Below, in pieces: positions 44,948 through 56,241 of a DNA stretch of 64,000 nt (position 1 is the stretch's first letter; every line of letters begins with the position of its first letter). The notes below the pieces were generated by a model. It worked only from the letters and a program-made list of their open reading frames with translations, was not told the origin of the DNA and ran no database searches. The stretch lies in assembly GCA_029532415.1 (NCBI GenBank), contig JAQOTA010000050.1, forward strand, positions 4,340,001 through 4,404,000. The letters are read 5' to 3'. Source of the stretch: Marasmius tenuissimus (Eukaryota > Basidiomycota > Agaricomycetes > Agaricales > Marasmiaceae). The translations under genes and the position numbers were made by a program.

Positions 44948-47590
44948 ATGAACGACTCGCCACGATGCAACACACTCCAGCATATCAAATCCGCTATCCA
45001 AGACGCCCTAGACCAGATTATCTCTCCTCGGCTTCCGATTGAAAAGAAAGTCCAGTCGTTACGGAAACTCGAATCCCTGTTTGTACAAGCATGCTTGCGG
45101 AAAGAGAAAGGGAAACTTAGGGATGATTGGGATGGAAGTACTGAGCTGGATTATTTTTTGGCTCTACAAGCTACCTTTGAGTGTAATGGTGCGCAAATTT
45201 CCGTATTCGTCCCTAATGCGGTCATGAGCTGAAGAGACCATGTCTTTCTTTCGATAGTCCCATGTCACCTTCTTCCGTTCATCTCAACGTGCAACACCCG
45301 GCTGCAACAGTTGGTCGCTGAAGGGGTAGTTTTGGGTCAGTTTCACTTTCTGGATGTTCCCTTTTCCACTGCTCTGACGAGAAACTCATAGACAATCTTG
45401 CATCTGAGGACTCACCACCTTGCGCGACCACCAACGAGGATCACTGTGAAAATTTGCGACACGTCTCCATGTCTTCGGAAGGCACCAGTTCCATGCCCGG
45501 ACGTGACGCTCGTTCGTCTGAGGATAAACAGAAACGAGAGGCTCACAACATATGTAAGGCTCTGACGCTGTCAGCGTCCTTGGTTCAGGCTCTTGTCTTG
45601 AACCATCAAGCAAGCAAGGAATGGATAGGCAAGAAAAGTGGGCTTGAAGTGAGTTGCCCTTAATAAATGTGGCGTTTGCCTTGGGTCTCATGAAATTGGG
45701 ATGGCTCGTTTGCAGGTTATCGTGGACCTTCTTCTGGTCTCTCGCTACCTTTCTCCATCCTCTCAAGAGAGCTCATCCCCCAGTACTTCCTCCCGTCCAG
45801 AGACAACAAGTTCCAATACTCTGACTGGACTAGTCTTGGACACCCTTCTCTGTATTCTGGTCCCATCTCCGTCTTTGGACGGTCAGCAACTCGAGAGCGT
45901 GGAAGGCGTCGATCCACTCAGGAATTTTGAAGAGGTCCAGGGCCTTCAGGCCGTTGTGAAGATACTGAAACGTAAGGGAAGTGGGAGGGGTGTAAGGTGT
46001 GTTTCTGTGATTTACATTGTCGCCCCAGCGGTCCTCATAAACCCGTACTCTCCCAGGATGAAATGCCTTGAGTTCCTCTACTTCTACCTTCTCGACGAAA
46101 CATCACCCAAGTTCACTGGCCTCCCTGAATCAGCCGCCGATATCCCAATTTCTTCGCTACCATCTTCCCCCACCCAATCATCGTTCGGAACACCAACATC
46201 GCCTAGGAAGCTCTCGGTCGGCGAAGAAACCCAATCTCACTCAACTCCATCCTACCCTGTTTCTCGCAACCTCCACAATCGTTCACAGAGTCAAACTATA
46301 GACTCTTCCCTGTCCACGCCTTCCTCATCTACGCCTTCTCCCGTTCCCTCGACACCTTTCAAAAAATCCCACATACGGACGTCATCCACGCACTCGAATC
46401 CTCGCGGTACGAGGTCTGCGAACCCGAATGCGAAAAAAACCTACTTACCTCACCGCGAACCTCCTCTACCCACGTCGAACACTCCCAACTCGAACCCGAA
46501 TGCAGGCTTGAACACGCATATCAGTACGCTTGGTCGCCCTGACAGACCTCCGACACCTATATCACGTTATGGGAGCTCAGCTTATACGTTCTCATCTGGA
46601 AGCTCCGGAGGCACGTTCAGCACGAGCACGATACCCAACTCGAGAGTAACTTCCGCGAAAACACATTCGAGGTCGGGATCTGGGGTTTCTTCGCATGATG
46701 GTGTTCGTATTCAAGCAGGAGGGGCGGCCTCAGGACCATCTAGTCGATCGGTATCCGGGAGCTCTGCTGCTTCTGGGTTCTCTATTACCTCGGAAGGTAG
46801 TGAGACGTCTACTGCGCCTTCGAGTGTGCATAGCTCGCCCAGGAAGCATTCAAAGGTGTTATCTGAAGAGGAAGATGTGACTACTGAGAAGGAGGAGGAA
46901 CGGAAGAGGGAGAGTCAGAGTCGTAGGAGGAGCGGTACGCCTGCGAAGCCTCGGTTGACTGCTGGGACGGGGCCCGGAGGGATTGGGTTGGGAAGGCCTG
47001 GACAACAGACGCCGCCGTTGCCACCGATACCGCAACCGCAACCTCAGGCTTACTTGGACTTTGTTCCTGCGACTCCTGCGCCTAAACATAGGCGTACGAG
47101 GACTGCGGATGGACCTGCTACGCCTATTCCTGTTCCGAAATTGGGTGTTACTAATTCGACGTTTGCGAAGACGCCAGCTGCTGCTGCGGGGAAGATGGGG
47201 GTTAAGATGAAGAAGGCTGGGAGTGAGAGCGTGATTGGTGTACCGTCTAATTCGAGACGCGGGGAGACGAGGAGGAGTGGGTCTGGGCTTGTATTGGGGA
47301 GGACGTCCAGTCTGAATGACGTTGAGGACGCTGAGCGGGAAAGGGCGGAGAGGGAGGAGAGAGAACGCAAGAAGGAAGATGCGTTTTGGGATTTCGAGGT
47401 TCAATCCCCTCAGAAGAAGAGTTTCTTCCCTGATGAGGGAAGGCCGAGTTCGAGTTCGAGTCCCAGTTCGAGTCAGAATCAGCGACCGAAACAGACTAGG
47501 ACTACAAAGGAGAAGACGGCTATTTTGGGCACCATGCTGGGGAATGTGGATGCACTGGTGAGGAGTTTGGAGGGTGTGAGGTTGGGCTGA
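44948..47590 (+). CDS. CDC14: Cdc14-like septation-initiation-network protein
   Basis: Relative of S. pombe Cdc14, the SIN component that binds and activates the Sid1 kinase at the spindle pole body; not the Cdc14 phosphatase. Exons 44948-45188, 45258-45335, 45392-45648, 45716-45996 and 46057-47590 give 796 residues. The family domain fills roughly residues 10-310: IQDALDQIISPRLPIEKKVQ, SLRKLESLFVQACL, LDYFLALQATFECNVPCHLL, LVQALVLNHQASKEWIG, LEVIVDLLLVSRYL, LQAVVKILKRK and VRMKCLEFLYFYLLDETS. The final ~480 residues are disordered and rich in Ser, Pro, Thr and Arg, with many SP/TP sites, so kinase control is plausible. A closing TKEKTAILGTMLGNVDALVR stretch resembles a conserved short helix. 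Confidence 0.88.
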
Positions 47591-48058
47591 GGTAGGCTCA
47601 GCTTTCAGTCTGGACGGTCTCGTCTTCTAGCTGGTCCCGAGTTCTTTGCATATTTTTCTGGTTGTTTTCTACTTCATTCTCCATTGATCACTGAAGCAAT
47701 ACCCCAACAATCTCCACTTCATGGATTCTATCTTTATTTTCCAAGCACGTCGTTCTTTCGCTACGTTCACGAACCTCAACATTCATTGTCTGTGTCTTCT
47801 GTTCATTGCAATTCTTGTGCATGCCTGGTCACTCGTTCCGTTTTTTCCTCTCCACATCATGTTTTATGTCGTAAATGCTGTCTCGCTGTCGTTGTTATCG
47901 TGCAATCCAAACACCTTTTCGCTCAGACAATCAAAGCCGACACATGGAGAGTGGAGAATAGAAGGGCGAATATTGTCGGGTAATTACATGGCTCAATATG
48001 ATAGCGGCGATAGAACATCCACAGAACATTGCGTTGCTTCTTTCCATTGCGTGCGAAT
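47591..48058. other. Intergenic between convergent genes
   Basis: About 470 bp of 3' flanks for CDC14 and COA3. A long plus frame running into 48473 is antisense to COA3 and is not taken as a gene. Confidence 0.5.
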
Positions 48059-48699
48059 TTACGGCCTTCTCTGCCACGCTGACCCCAGGCGGTCAACCGG
48101 TGGAGCACCCCATACCATCGTCTTCCCAACGGGATCTAGTAACCACGGAAAACGTGTGTCCAGCCGTGAGCCAACGAGTAGACCTTTGGTCGAAGAAGGA
48201 GCTGTCTTCGGTACGTGCTCCGTCACTATTTCATCCACGATAGACCGTGCCACATCCATATCTCCCAACGTTGTCGGAGTCGTTCCGAGCTCCCTAACCC
48301 TGTCAACCACCACACCAGCTGCCTTGTCCATCGCCTCTTTTTCTTCGTCGACGCTGAGGGCACCCATAACAATCCGTTCTCGTTCTCTTTCCAGCCTCTC
48401 TTTTTCAATTTTAGCTTTCGCTTCGTCATCCAGGTCATCGAAGTCGTCCTGTCGAACCGCGCGAATGGAGTAGGTGTATACACCGACCGCGAACGAGCCC
48501 AAGACGAGACCTGTTATTATGTTTCTGACAAGAAAAGGTTGGCGTGCGCGTCGAAGGCCTGGGGACATTGACTGAGATACATAGTTAGAAACTCTCGACT
48601 TTTACGGTTGAAATGAATAAAAGGGTTTACCCCAGACTTCGGTCTCCAGCTGTTAGCTGCTTTCCTTGGGTCGACGTATTTTCCACTCCAGCCTTCCAT
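48059..48699 (-). CDS. COA3: COA3-type cytochrome c oxidase assembly factor
   Basis: Small mitochondrial inner-membrane protein that helps mature Cox1 in complex IV. Exons 48699-48631 and 48571-48059 are joined over a 58-nt intron and give 193 residues. The family signature is MSPGLRRARQPFLVRNIITG, followed by a single TM helix (LVLGSFAVGVYTYSI, about residues 44-60) and KQDDF-like RQDDFDDLDDEAKAKIEKER, the start of a charged coiled coil. The C-terminal 100 residues (VPKTAPSSTKGLLVGSRLD, FPWLLDPVGKTMVWGAPPVD) extend beyond the yeast protein, as expected for filamentous fungi. The start follows from the splice join. The first exon (EGWSGKYVDPRKAANSWRP) is hydrophilic with no clear presequence. 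Confidence 0.88.
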
Positions 48700-49089
48700 T
48701 GTTTTCCTTCAGAAGTGTTGTGCTGTGATGAACGCGACGTTGGGGTCGTTGATACGTCAATAGATTTTATCCAGCGATTCGGGTCCTCGTTGTAGATGAG
48801 CTTATGGGACCGAGTGAGACTATGAGTGTTGAGGAGAAAGCCGTTCAGAGACGCCAGGTCTCGGCGCGGCGGAAGAGTCTGCCTTGCACGTGCCTTCGGA
48901 GATTGAGTCCCACTGTCAGTGTCAGTGTGACGCGACGTGTTCTCAACCGTCATCTTCACGCAAACCGAGCCACCTGTTTCCACCACTATAGAAGCCCAAT
49001 TTACTTGGTGAGTCGCTTGCTATGAAAATAGAATCACTTCTAATGTTCTCCTTCAAGATTTGTATGAAGTCGCATCCAAAAGTATCATT
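48700..49089. promoter_or_regulatory. Divergent promoter with probable 5' UTR intron
   Basis: Gap of 390 bp between COA3 and the membrane-protein gene. TTACTTG-GTGAGTCG near 49006 and CTTCAAG ending near 49057 look like an untranslated-region intron of the plus-strand gene. This is inferred. Confidence 0.4.
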
Positions 49090-50419
49090 ATGATGCCACC
49101 ACAGACGGAAGGGACTTCGTCACTTGCCGTTTTCCTCACAACTGCCGCTGTAACAGTCCTCTCCTGGTTCTTTCTGTTCCCCAACATACCCACATTCAAT
49201 CTCAATATACCATTCCTCTTCAAAGCTTCCAGTCGACGGTATACCCACCCAAAGACGATTCTCAGAACGATCAACACCAACCTTCTACTGTTCCACACTC
49301 TCTTCATCCTTCACCGGTTGATTCTCCTTTCGCCACCCAACATATTCAGCCTGTTGAATCTCAGCTTGGGTACACCCGCAGATGCCATTCGAAGCCTTCT
49401 ACTTGTCGCTTCAGAGGACGGGACCTTGCCGGAACAGATAGAACGACTCTTGAAGAGGTTGGCATCGGCAGAGATGAGAGTGCTATACGTCAAATTCGGC
49501 CACGAGGCGCTGTCTACCTGTGATTTCTGCTGGACCTTTTTCGATTTCGCGCTTTACACCGGAACAGGGGTGGTATTGGAGTATTTGAGGGAGGCTGCGA
49601 TACTTGGGGTGCGTCCCCCTTCTTTTTTCTTTCACAATTGTCATGTTGACGGTGGTCTGCGTGCATAGCTGATTACGATACGCTCCACTTCACTCGAACG
49701 ATACCGTTCATTCGCGATCGGATTGCTCGTCACTGTCGCTGCCGGTGAGGCATATTGGATATCCACAGTGGGAATATCCATTCCTCGTGATGGGAGAGAA
49801 CCTAACCCAGTCATGGTGAGTATCGTGTGCTACTCTCACGTCCTCGAGTCCTCTGACGATCACCGTGCTCTTGTTCCAGTGGTACGACACCCTAACCTTC
49901 TTCCGCCAGCTCCTTTTCCTCTTCCTGCCTCTCACGATACACTTTTTACTCCCACCCTCACCACCACCCATCACGCAAGATGTGCTCAACACGTACAACC
50001 CTAATAATCCATCCGCGGCGAAGACGGACGAGGTGGAATTACCACCCGCGTTGACGATTATGCACGACCTGGTGAATCGAGTGCAGTTGATTCGGCTCGC
50101 TCGAGGTGCATTCGCCAGGATTGGTGCTAGCGGCACTGAACAAAATTCTACCTCTGTGTGGGCTAGAGAGAGGCAGCAGGGTGCGTGGGTACGGGAAGAT
50201 GAAGAGGTGCGAACAATCGCGAAAGGATTGGGGATGGGTTATGATTTGGGCGGGCAGGGGCAGGGACAGGAGGGAGAAGACCGAGACCAAGAAGGTCAAG
50301 GTCAAATAGGGGAATTGAGAGCACGAGCGAGACGCGCGGTGGGGACGTTGTTCAGAGGATTCGTGCCGAGCGGGTACTGGAAGGTTCCTCCACCGGCTCC
50401 TGCCCCCTCGCAGGGTTAG
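49090..50419 (+). CDS. Conserved-looking membrane protein, function unknown
   Basis: Exons 49090-49608, 49669-49815 and 49880-50419 give 401 residues (400 if the second of two adjacent ATGs is used). Hydrophobic segments: SSLAVFLTTAAVTVLSWFFL (about 9-28), LLLFHTLFILHRLILLSPP (about 64-82), the SFAIGLLVTVAAGEAYWI segment after the first intron, and FFRQLLFLFLPLTIHFLL. Between TM2 and TM3 sits a soluble stretch with YVKFGHEALSTCDFCWTFFD, which looks well conserved in style (paired Cys, aromatic cluster). The C-terminal half is hydrophilic with Arg-rich RVQLIRLARGAFARIG, then Gly/Gln repeats and a Pro-rich end. I do not recognise the family. Confidence 0.8.
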
Positions 50420-50921
50420 TACGAAGAGTTCGTGTTGTATCTTTTTTTTTCTGTATTGAAGCTTCATCGTATACGAGTAGGCCGCAAATAATCTCCGACG
50501 CGCCACCTAGCGCTCACGCGTCATGTTCAACTCAGGTCTGAGAAGTCGTCTTCATCTCGGTCGTTCACAGCCCTGGTCTCGAAGTCTGCCCGAATTTTTT
50601 TGATGACCACCACGTCGCTGCACATGACACTCTTTAATTGGTCCGCAGACGGAGACCCATAGATGTTTGCGCAAGAGAGTGGCAGTCAACCGTACTCAGA
50701 TCAACAGCAGGGAGCTGGAATATACAGATATCCCCATCACACTATAGACTTGTGACAGGCCCATGAATCAATAATGAGCAAGTGTCGACTGACGACGTTT
50801 CTTGTGGGGGTCGGTTACAGACCTAGTCATAATACTGTTCTGTGCGTAGGGCTGGTATAAGGCTCGAAGTATTTGCTATAGCCTCAACTGTCTACAGGCA
50901 CCTCTTTGGTCATATTGCTAC
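50420..50921. other. Intergenic, upstream of tRNA-Ile
   Basis: About 500 bp with no gene seen. The beginning is 3' UTR of the membrane-protein gene, with a TTTTTTTT run at about 50442. Confidence 0.5.
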
Positions 50922-50995
50922 GGCCGACTAGCTCAGTTGGTTAGAGCGTCGTGCTAATAACGCGAAGGTCTTGGGTTCGATCCCCACGTTGGCCA
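50922..50995 (+). tRNA. tRNA-Ile (anticodon AAU), second identical copy
   Basis: All 74 nt are the same as the gene at 35058-35131, including the CTAATAA anticodon loop and GGTTCGATCCC B box. The flanks differ except for a few bases, so the duplication is either old with the body kept by selection or conversion, or the copy was inserted without flanks. TTTTTGCTTTT follows as a Pol III stop signal. Confidence 0.96.
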
Positions 50996-51245
50996 GGTCC
51001 TGTACAGTTTTTGCTTTTATAAAACTTTTTCTAACTCGTAACTACCTACCTCCACCTGCTCGCCGAGGAATACCGCGTGTCGTTGTCACGCAGACCTCCG
51101 AGGCAGACTCGCACTCACGAGCCTCCGGGAGGAAGCATCTCCCTCTTCAAAAGTATAGATAAGGGCTTGCCAGGCGACTCCCGACTTCGTGCTCGCTCAG
51201 GCTTGCTGTCTCTCCACCCATCCCTTAATTGCTCACTTGTTATTC
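50996..51245. other. Intergenic, tRNA 3' flank
   Basis: Contains the Pol III terminator-like T run just after the tRNA and the presumed promoter of the small gene at 51246. Nothing else is seen. Confidence 0.4.
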
Positions 51246-51635
51246 ATGTATCAAGGCAACAGTCATATCGAATCCGCGCAACCCAAGCGGCTCGACCCAA
51301 CGCCCCCAGTGACCGACAGCCGTTCGGCTTTAATACCCACTCAACAACAACTCATTAGAGAACGACTTGTCAAGTTGGATTTGGAGCTGTTCTATGAAAG
51401 AATCGGGAACGAAGGAGGTTGGTTCACTCCAGGATTCTTCATTCCCGAGCCTACAATTCAGCTAGTCATCGACAACTGGTACAAGATCGACGGTTTGGAG
51501 AGCCTTCAAGGCTTGTTAGAGGGTTACGCTGTTGACAGCAGGTGGATGGTTAAGTTTTGGTGGACCATGGAACAGGAGATTAGACCGAAGATTCGCAGGA
51601 ATCACTCGAACTCGGAGAAAGGCTCGCAGCTGTGA
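51246..51635 (+). CDS. Small protein of 129 residues, unrecognised
   Basis: A single-exon frame starting at the first ATG (MYQGNSHIESAQPKRLD). The body looks protein-like, not random: LVKLDLELFYERIGNEGGWF, PGFFIPEPTIQLVIDNWYK, DGLESLQGLLEGYAVDSRW, then a basic tail. It is acidic and aromatic with no TM or signal peptide. The frame stays open 57 nt upstream without an ATG. Function unknown. It lies between a tRNA-Ile gene and a thioesterase gene that points toward it. Confidence 0.5.
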   Translation: MYQGNSHIESAQPKRLDPTPPVTDSRSALIPTQQQLIRERLVKLDLELFYERIGNEGGWFTPGFFIPEPTIQLVIDNWYKIDGLESLQGLLEGYAVDSRWMVKFWWTMEQEIRPKIRRNHSNSEKGSQL

Positions 51636-51860
51636 TCGCCCACCTGTAGTAGAAAACCTCGCTGTATAGATGGGAGCTATGTCCTCTTGTGGTTCTGGAT
51701 CTCGGAATGATTCAGTTGATATATTATTCATTCCGTCTCTTCGTGCATTCCTCAGACAACCTAGTGCGGCGTAGGCAGACAGACGTGTCGACGTTCCATT
51801 TGGATCGTCAGCATATTATTTCCTTTGAGTGGATTGTCGAATATTCCGCTACATGGCGAT

Positions 51861-52689
51861 TCATATCTTCGACTTCGTAGGCATAGGAGAAGGGAACATA
51901 GCGATCTGCGTTCCAGAGACCACGAGTCGATGATGTGTGTCGTTCCATATCTTCCATAAAGCCAAACGAACGCGCTAAATCAGCTCTTGGACACATTCAT
52001 CGGGATTGAGTGAATGCTTACCTCTGTTCTCGCTGTCAAGGCGCGTTTCCCTATTGACACAGTTGTGTTGACTATTCTCAGCTCGTCGCCCCTATGTGAG
52101 ACGGAAGCCCGAGATCAGTGATGATGCAAAGGCAACTAAACCCATACGCACACTTGCGCTGGTGAATGATACACGGTGTTGATTGCCTGCGAAACGTGTT
52201 GTTGTTGTTCTGGTTTCCCTGTAGTCTGTACAATGTGGGCTGATATCGAGTACCCCGAGCACCTGCAAGAAGAATTCGTTGAATGAGTGAAGGTCACATT
52301 TGGAGTCTGATACTGTCCGTACATGTCAACCAAGTATGATGAGCAACCGCCATGTAGGTTGCCCATTTCATTTACCATGTCTTGAGTTGACGAAGTTGGA
52401 GGGAAATAGTTAGCTCGCGATGCATTCTCCTCGACCCAGACGTTCTTGAAAACGCACCTTTCTCCACCCTAATCCCATAAACCACCCTCATTTCCTGCCT
52501 TTTCGGCTCCTCTGCGTTATTGAGCAGCGATACCTCGCATATTCTCATCCTGGACATGACGAAGTAGCCGAAGGTAGCTTCAGGCTGTTGATCGGTATTG
52601 AGTATCTTTGCGGTGTATGCTTTGGTGAATTCTGATGCGGTGCCAGCAATCTGACTTGCGGGGGCGACGGCCTTGGTATCCTTGTTCAT
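51861..52689 (-). CDS. Hotdog-fold acyl-CoA thioesterase (PaaI/THEM2-like)
   Basis: Likely thioester hydrolase of the hotdog superfamily. Five exons (52689-52458, 52380-52323, 52262-52152, 52091-52022, 51950-51861) give 186 residues, normal for a single hotdog domain. Key motifs are NEMGNLHGGCSSYLVDMCSG (the HGG active-site segment, where Asn or Asp and Gly positions act), HVSQAINTVYHSPAQVGDEL, RIVNTTVSIGKRALTARTE and the last strand WNDTHHRLVVSGTQIAMFPS. The long hydrophilic N-terminus is plausible for fungal members. Intron sizes are 60-77 nt. The splice between exons 4 and 5 uses GAAG as acceptor, chosen because it restores the conserved C-terminus. The substrate is unknown. Confidence 0.85.
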
Positions 52690-53083
52690 GGCAGGTTCCG
52701 AGAGGAAAGAGAGAGCGGTTCGAGAGGGTGATGGTGGTATTTATTTACATGGACGTTCGGGAAGAGGGTACCTCAAGCCCGGGCCGCACTTCCCACGTCG
52801 GATGCTCATAAGCATCCATCATCCTGAATTTCAGAGGACCAGTGCTATCGAGCTAAGTAGGCGTAGCTTATGAGGGACTGCGTATCTTGAGACATTCGCT
52901 GGTCAAATACCCGTCCAAAAGGTTACGGAAGGGATTGACATGATTGTGGAGTATAGGTGGTTGTGGGTGCAGAATATGAAGCTCTGAGGGCGAGCGCATT
53001 TCACGGTTTACACGAGATATGGCTGCGAATTAAAATACCCTAAGATACCCTACGACCCAAAAAGATACATCCCGATCCCTTTC
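52690..53083. other. Intergenic
   Basis: About 390 bp between the thioesterase start and the stop of F-box copy B, so it is promoter on one side and 3' flank on the other. No motif is assigned. Confidence 0.4.
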
Positions 53084-55516
53084 TCAAGTGGATTCTGGTA
53101 AAATAGGTCTCCACCCATCGTGATAGCCCGTTGGATTCCAATCTCTCTCGGTTGTAAGCCGTGTCTCATCATAGGAATGCTGCTTTACAGTCACTTCACC
53201 ATGCTCTCCCCTCGTGACCATAAAATACTCCCGGGACCTGTCCTCCAGACACATGGTTTCAAGGGTCGGGCAATAAGACGCGAATGGTAATGCGAGATTT
53301 GGTGCGTCCGAAAAGTAATCATCGTCGTGAAGGCCATGCAGCCACGACCAGTCATAATCTGAGTCGTGATCATCATCATTGTCGTGGCCGTGTCTCCTCC
53401 CCTTCTTCTTCCCCTTCCTTTTAGTACTCTTCTCACTCGCCTCAAGAGCGGAAGCTTCAAATCCAACCAAACCGCATGGTGTGGATTCTTCGAGCGAGAT
53501 GCGATAATTCCACCCGAAGTACTTCAGTTTCTTGAATCCCTGGAATCTCGTCGCGTATTCTCCACTTTGGTGTGGCCATGTAGCCAACTTCGTATTCCGT
53601 TGAAGTCTGTTTTCCCTCCGAATCAGCGTAAGACCTATGAGATCCGGAAACAGTGTCGGGATGCGCTCAAAAAGCCCGAGCGACCCTTCCTTCAGACCCT
53701 CTATAGCAAGTACCTCAAGTGGCGCCTGTTGTACAGCCTCCAACAAACGAATGATTGTCGCGTCCGAGATTGGACGATCCGTACGCAGCTTCGAATGCGT
53801 CAGCGTACACGGCTTCATACTCCTCAATGCCGCTTCATTGATCCACCTCGACACCCCGTCGACAAACACCCAAACGACGTCGATGCTGAGTCTCCTGAGC
53901 CCTTCGGCGAACATGTTACAACGATCAGTAACGGCTTGGGTGCAAAGGCTACCATCAGCACGAGGAAGGTGGTGATTGAAGGTGATAAGGTTAGGGAAGA
54001 GGAGGAGAGTGTGCCAGAGACCAAGGGCACCGGATTCGCGAGACGGTGGTTCATCTTCGTCCGCACCTTCTTCCTCGTGGTATCGTGGTTCATACCATTG
54101 AAGATTGAGAACTTGGGGTGAGGGAGGGATGCGATCGCTGAGAATGGCTTCTTCTACGGATTCGTCGTTGATGCAAGCACAATGAAAACGGACTGTGTGA
54201 AGCTTTGGCAACTGAGATATGGTACGAAGCCAGTCGCTGCTAACGGCGAAATGACTGATCGACAGGCAAGCGAGGCCAGTGCACGACGCAAGGAAAGTGT
54301 TGAGTGACCGGTTGACGTGCGCATAAAATGCCGGGTGGTCCCAGTAGGGTCGAATAGCGGGGACTCTGCGACCATCCATCTTCCAATGGTCCGTCATATC
54401 GAGATTTTCTACGGCCTTCGCAAGGCCAGGTCTCGAGATGAGAAAATTGACGAGATGAATGAGCCTTCTAGCCTGAGCACTGGCCAGTGCGTTCAAAAAC
54501 TTAGGGGTTGGTGGTTTGCTGATCATCTTCAGAATGTGTTCATGTTTCGCGAGATGCAAGTCCAAGGACCGGGTCTACGTGAAAGAGATCAAATTTCATG
54601 ATAAAAGAGCTGGGGATGTACCCAAACGTACATGGTAGAGATGTGGTGTCCCAACATTCTTCAGAAGCTTGCAGGTTGATGCCAGCAGTCTCGTTTGACC
54701 AAGTTCCGCCACGGAAAATATGAGGTCGAGCACCTCTTGGGGCATGTCTGTCAGACGTAGCTTCTGTGATTTCGCTTTTCCTCCAGCATCGTGCACCACC
54801 TTCGCGAGCTGTGCTGTGATTCATTGTCAGCAAGAAAAGTTAGCATTCGGGTCGAGCAGTGAGTCGTACCGATATGCCTCTCAAGCTGCGTAAAACTCAC
54901 AATTCGCGGAAGCTTCCACTTCAGTCGGCAGCTCTTCCAGAGCTCCGCGTCGGTTATGACAAATTGGATGGTAGTCTTGCCTGTGACTTTTCCCGTCCCG
55001 TCCCTGTCCCGATATTCCTCGATTTTAGCCGTTGCGCGGATGGCATTGAAATCGACCGAGAACTCGGAGAAGGTGGATAGCAGGTCGTCCAAGCGCTTTC
55101 GACGTTATCACATCCGTCGTCAATCAGGACATCGATAGCGAAGAGGCTGGGGGACTTACATGCTGATGCCGTCCGGTCAAGTCGAGTGTACCCTACGCAA
55201 ATAATGGTATATGAGCAGACCATCCAGCGTAAATATGTGTTGGATGGTGCTCACCTTGTAGAAACCCTCCAACGATTTGAAGAACCGTATTACTTGGTAA
55301 TACCGAAAGGCATCGGGGTCTTCCCATACTCCCCGTGATTCTTCTGTTTCCAGGGTCACTTGAACAGCAGCTCGTCCAGAGTCTTTGAGCCTCTTGTCGT
55401 CGGAAACCCGGTTATGGTGCCGACCCTTCAAGTAGCACGTATACTCGTCTCTTTCGTAGAGTCTCAGGTATGGTTCGTCGAATCCGAAGATATTAACCTG
55501 GCTCTTCAATCTCCAT
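53084..55516 (-). CDS. F-box protein copy B, start codon out of frame
   Basis: Paralogue of the gene at 40058-42439, with the same five-exon plan and matching splice phases. The second exon (GTLDLTGRHQH) is 33 nt in both. The F-box reads KLRLTDMPQEVLDLIFSVA, and leucine-rich segments match piece by piece (LACLSISHFAVSSDWLRTI, LPKLHTVRFHC, PLEVLAIEGLKEGSLGLFER). The Lys-rich insert is longer and followed by an Asp/His run (HGHDNDDDHDSDYD). The ancestral ATG at 55516-55514 (MEIEEP, against MEVEET in copy A) is followed by a stop at codon 8. One extra base before the conserved PYLRLYE block puts the body in another frame, which has no upstream ATG back to 55548. Either the gene starts in an unseen exon, or it is newly disabled, or the base is an assembly error. 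Confidence 0.75.
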
Positions 55517-55548
55517 GTCTTGTTTTGAAATGAAGCGAAATGGCACAA

Positions 55549-56241
55549 GTCCAGATTTTTGCGTAGAGAGTGATCAACGATGAAAAGGAGATGAAGATGG
55601 CTGCAGGGTGGTGGGGGTCACCAGTGAAGCCGCCTGGACTACTCGGATATGACAAAGCCAGCCAAACCTCCTGCAACCCTGATCCAAATCCCGAATTTGC
55701 AATCGCGTGCTCCATTTTCCGTTTTCCCTCGACAAGGATATGAGATGAATGTAGAGTTCGATGGACGCGTGAAGGAAAGCCTGAATTCAATTGTCAACGC
55801 GTCAAGGGCGCTTAAGCGGCCGTTCTCGAGGCCCGTGATCTGAATACATGAGAAGATTCAGATCGTGGGGTTCTTTATCTTGCACTTTGATTCCTTCGCC
55901 TTCCTAATATCTCTCTCTCCTCTCGAATGTACGAACCTCAGCTTTTGCGGAGAGAATTCGTTCTTGATAAACGTTCAAAGTGTGGTTTTCTTCCCTCCCT
56001 TTCCCTCGTGTACCATATCCACGTCTATTCTCCATTTGTGGTTTCACTGACGCGTTCTCGGCCAGCTGGAGTCCGTCTATCATGTAGGTACCTAAGCGTA
56101 TTATAGTCCCAACGAAAGATGAGTGGATGTAGATTATATCTCAATATTAACAACAGAGACAAGTTACCATATATAAATAATCTTGAGGTAGGTTTTGGTG
56201 AAAGTGAGAGGTGAGAAGTGGCCGGAGCACATCATGTGGCT
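55549..56241. other. Intergenic, nothing recognised
   Basis: About 700 bp between F-box copy B (5' side) and the 3' end of the alpha/beta-hydrolase gene. Only short frames are seen. Confidence 0.5.

Noticed and set aside
47721..48473. 250-codon plus-strand frame
   Set aside because: Antisense to the COA3 gene. Its Ser-rich content is the complement of the charged coiled coil, and it has no known motif.
48804..49025. 73-codon frame upstream of the membrane-protein gene
   Set aside because: It does not join in frame to the downstream exon and lies in a probable 5' UTR.
53366..54121. 251-codon plus-strand frame
   Set aside because: Lies antisense within the long last exon of F-box copy B, whose minus-strand reading matches copy A.
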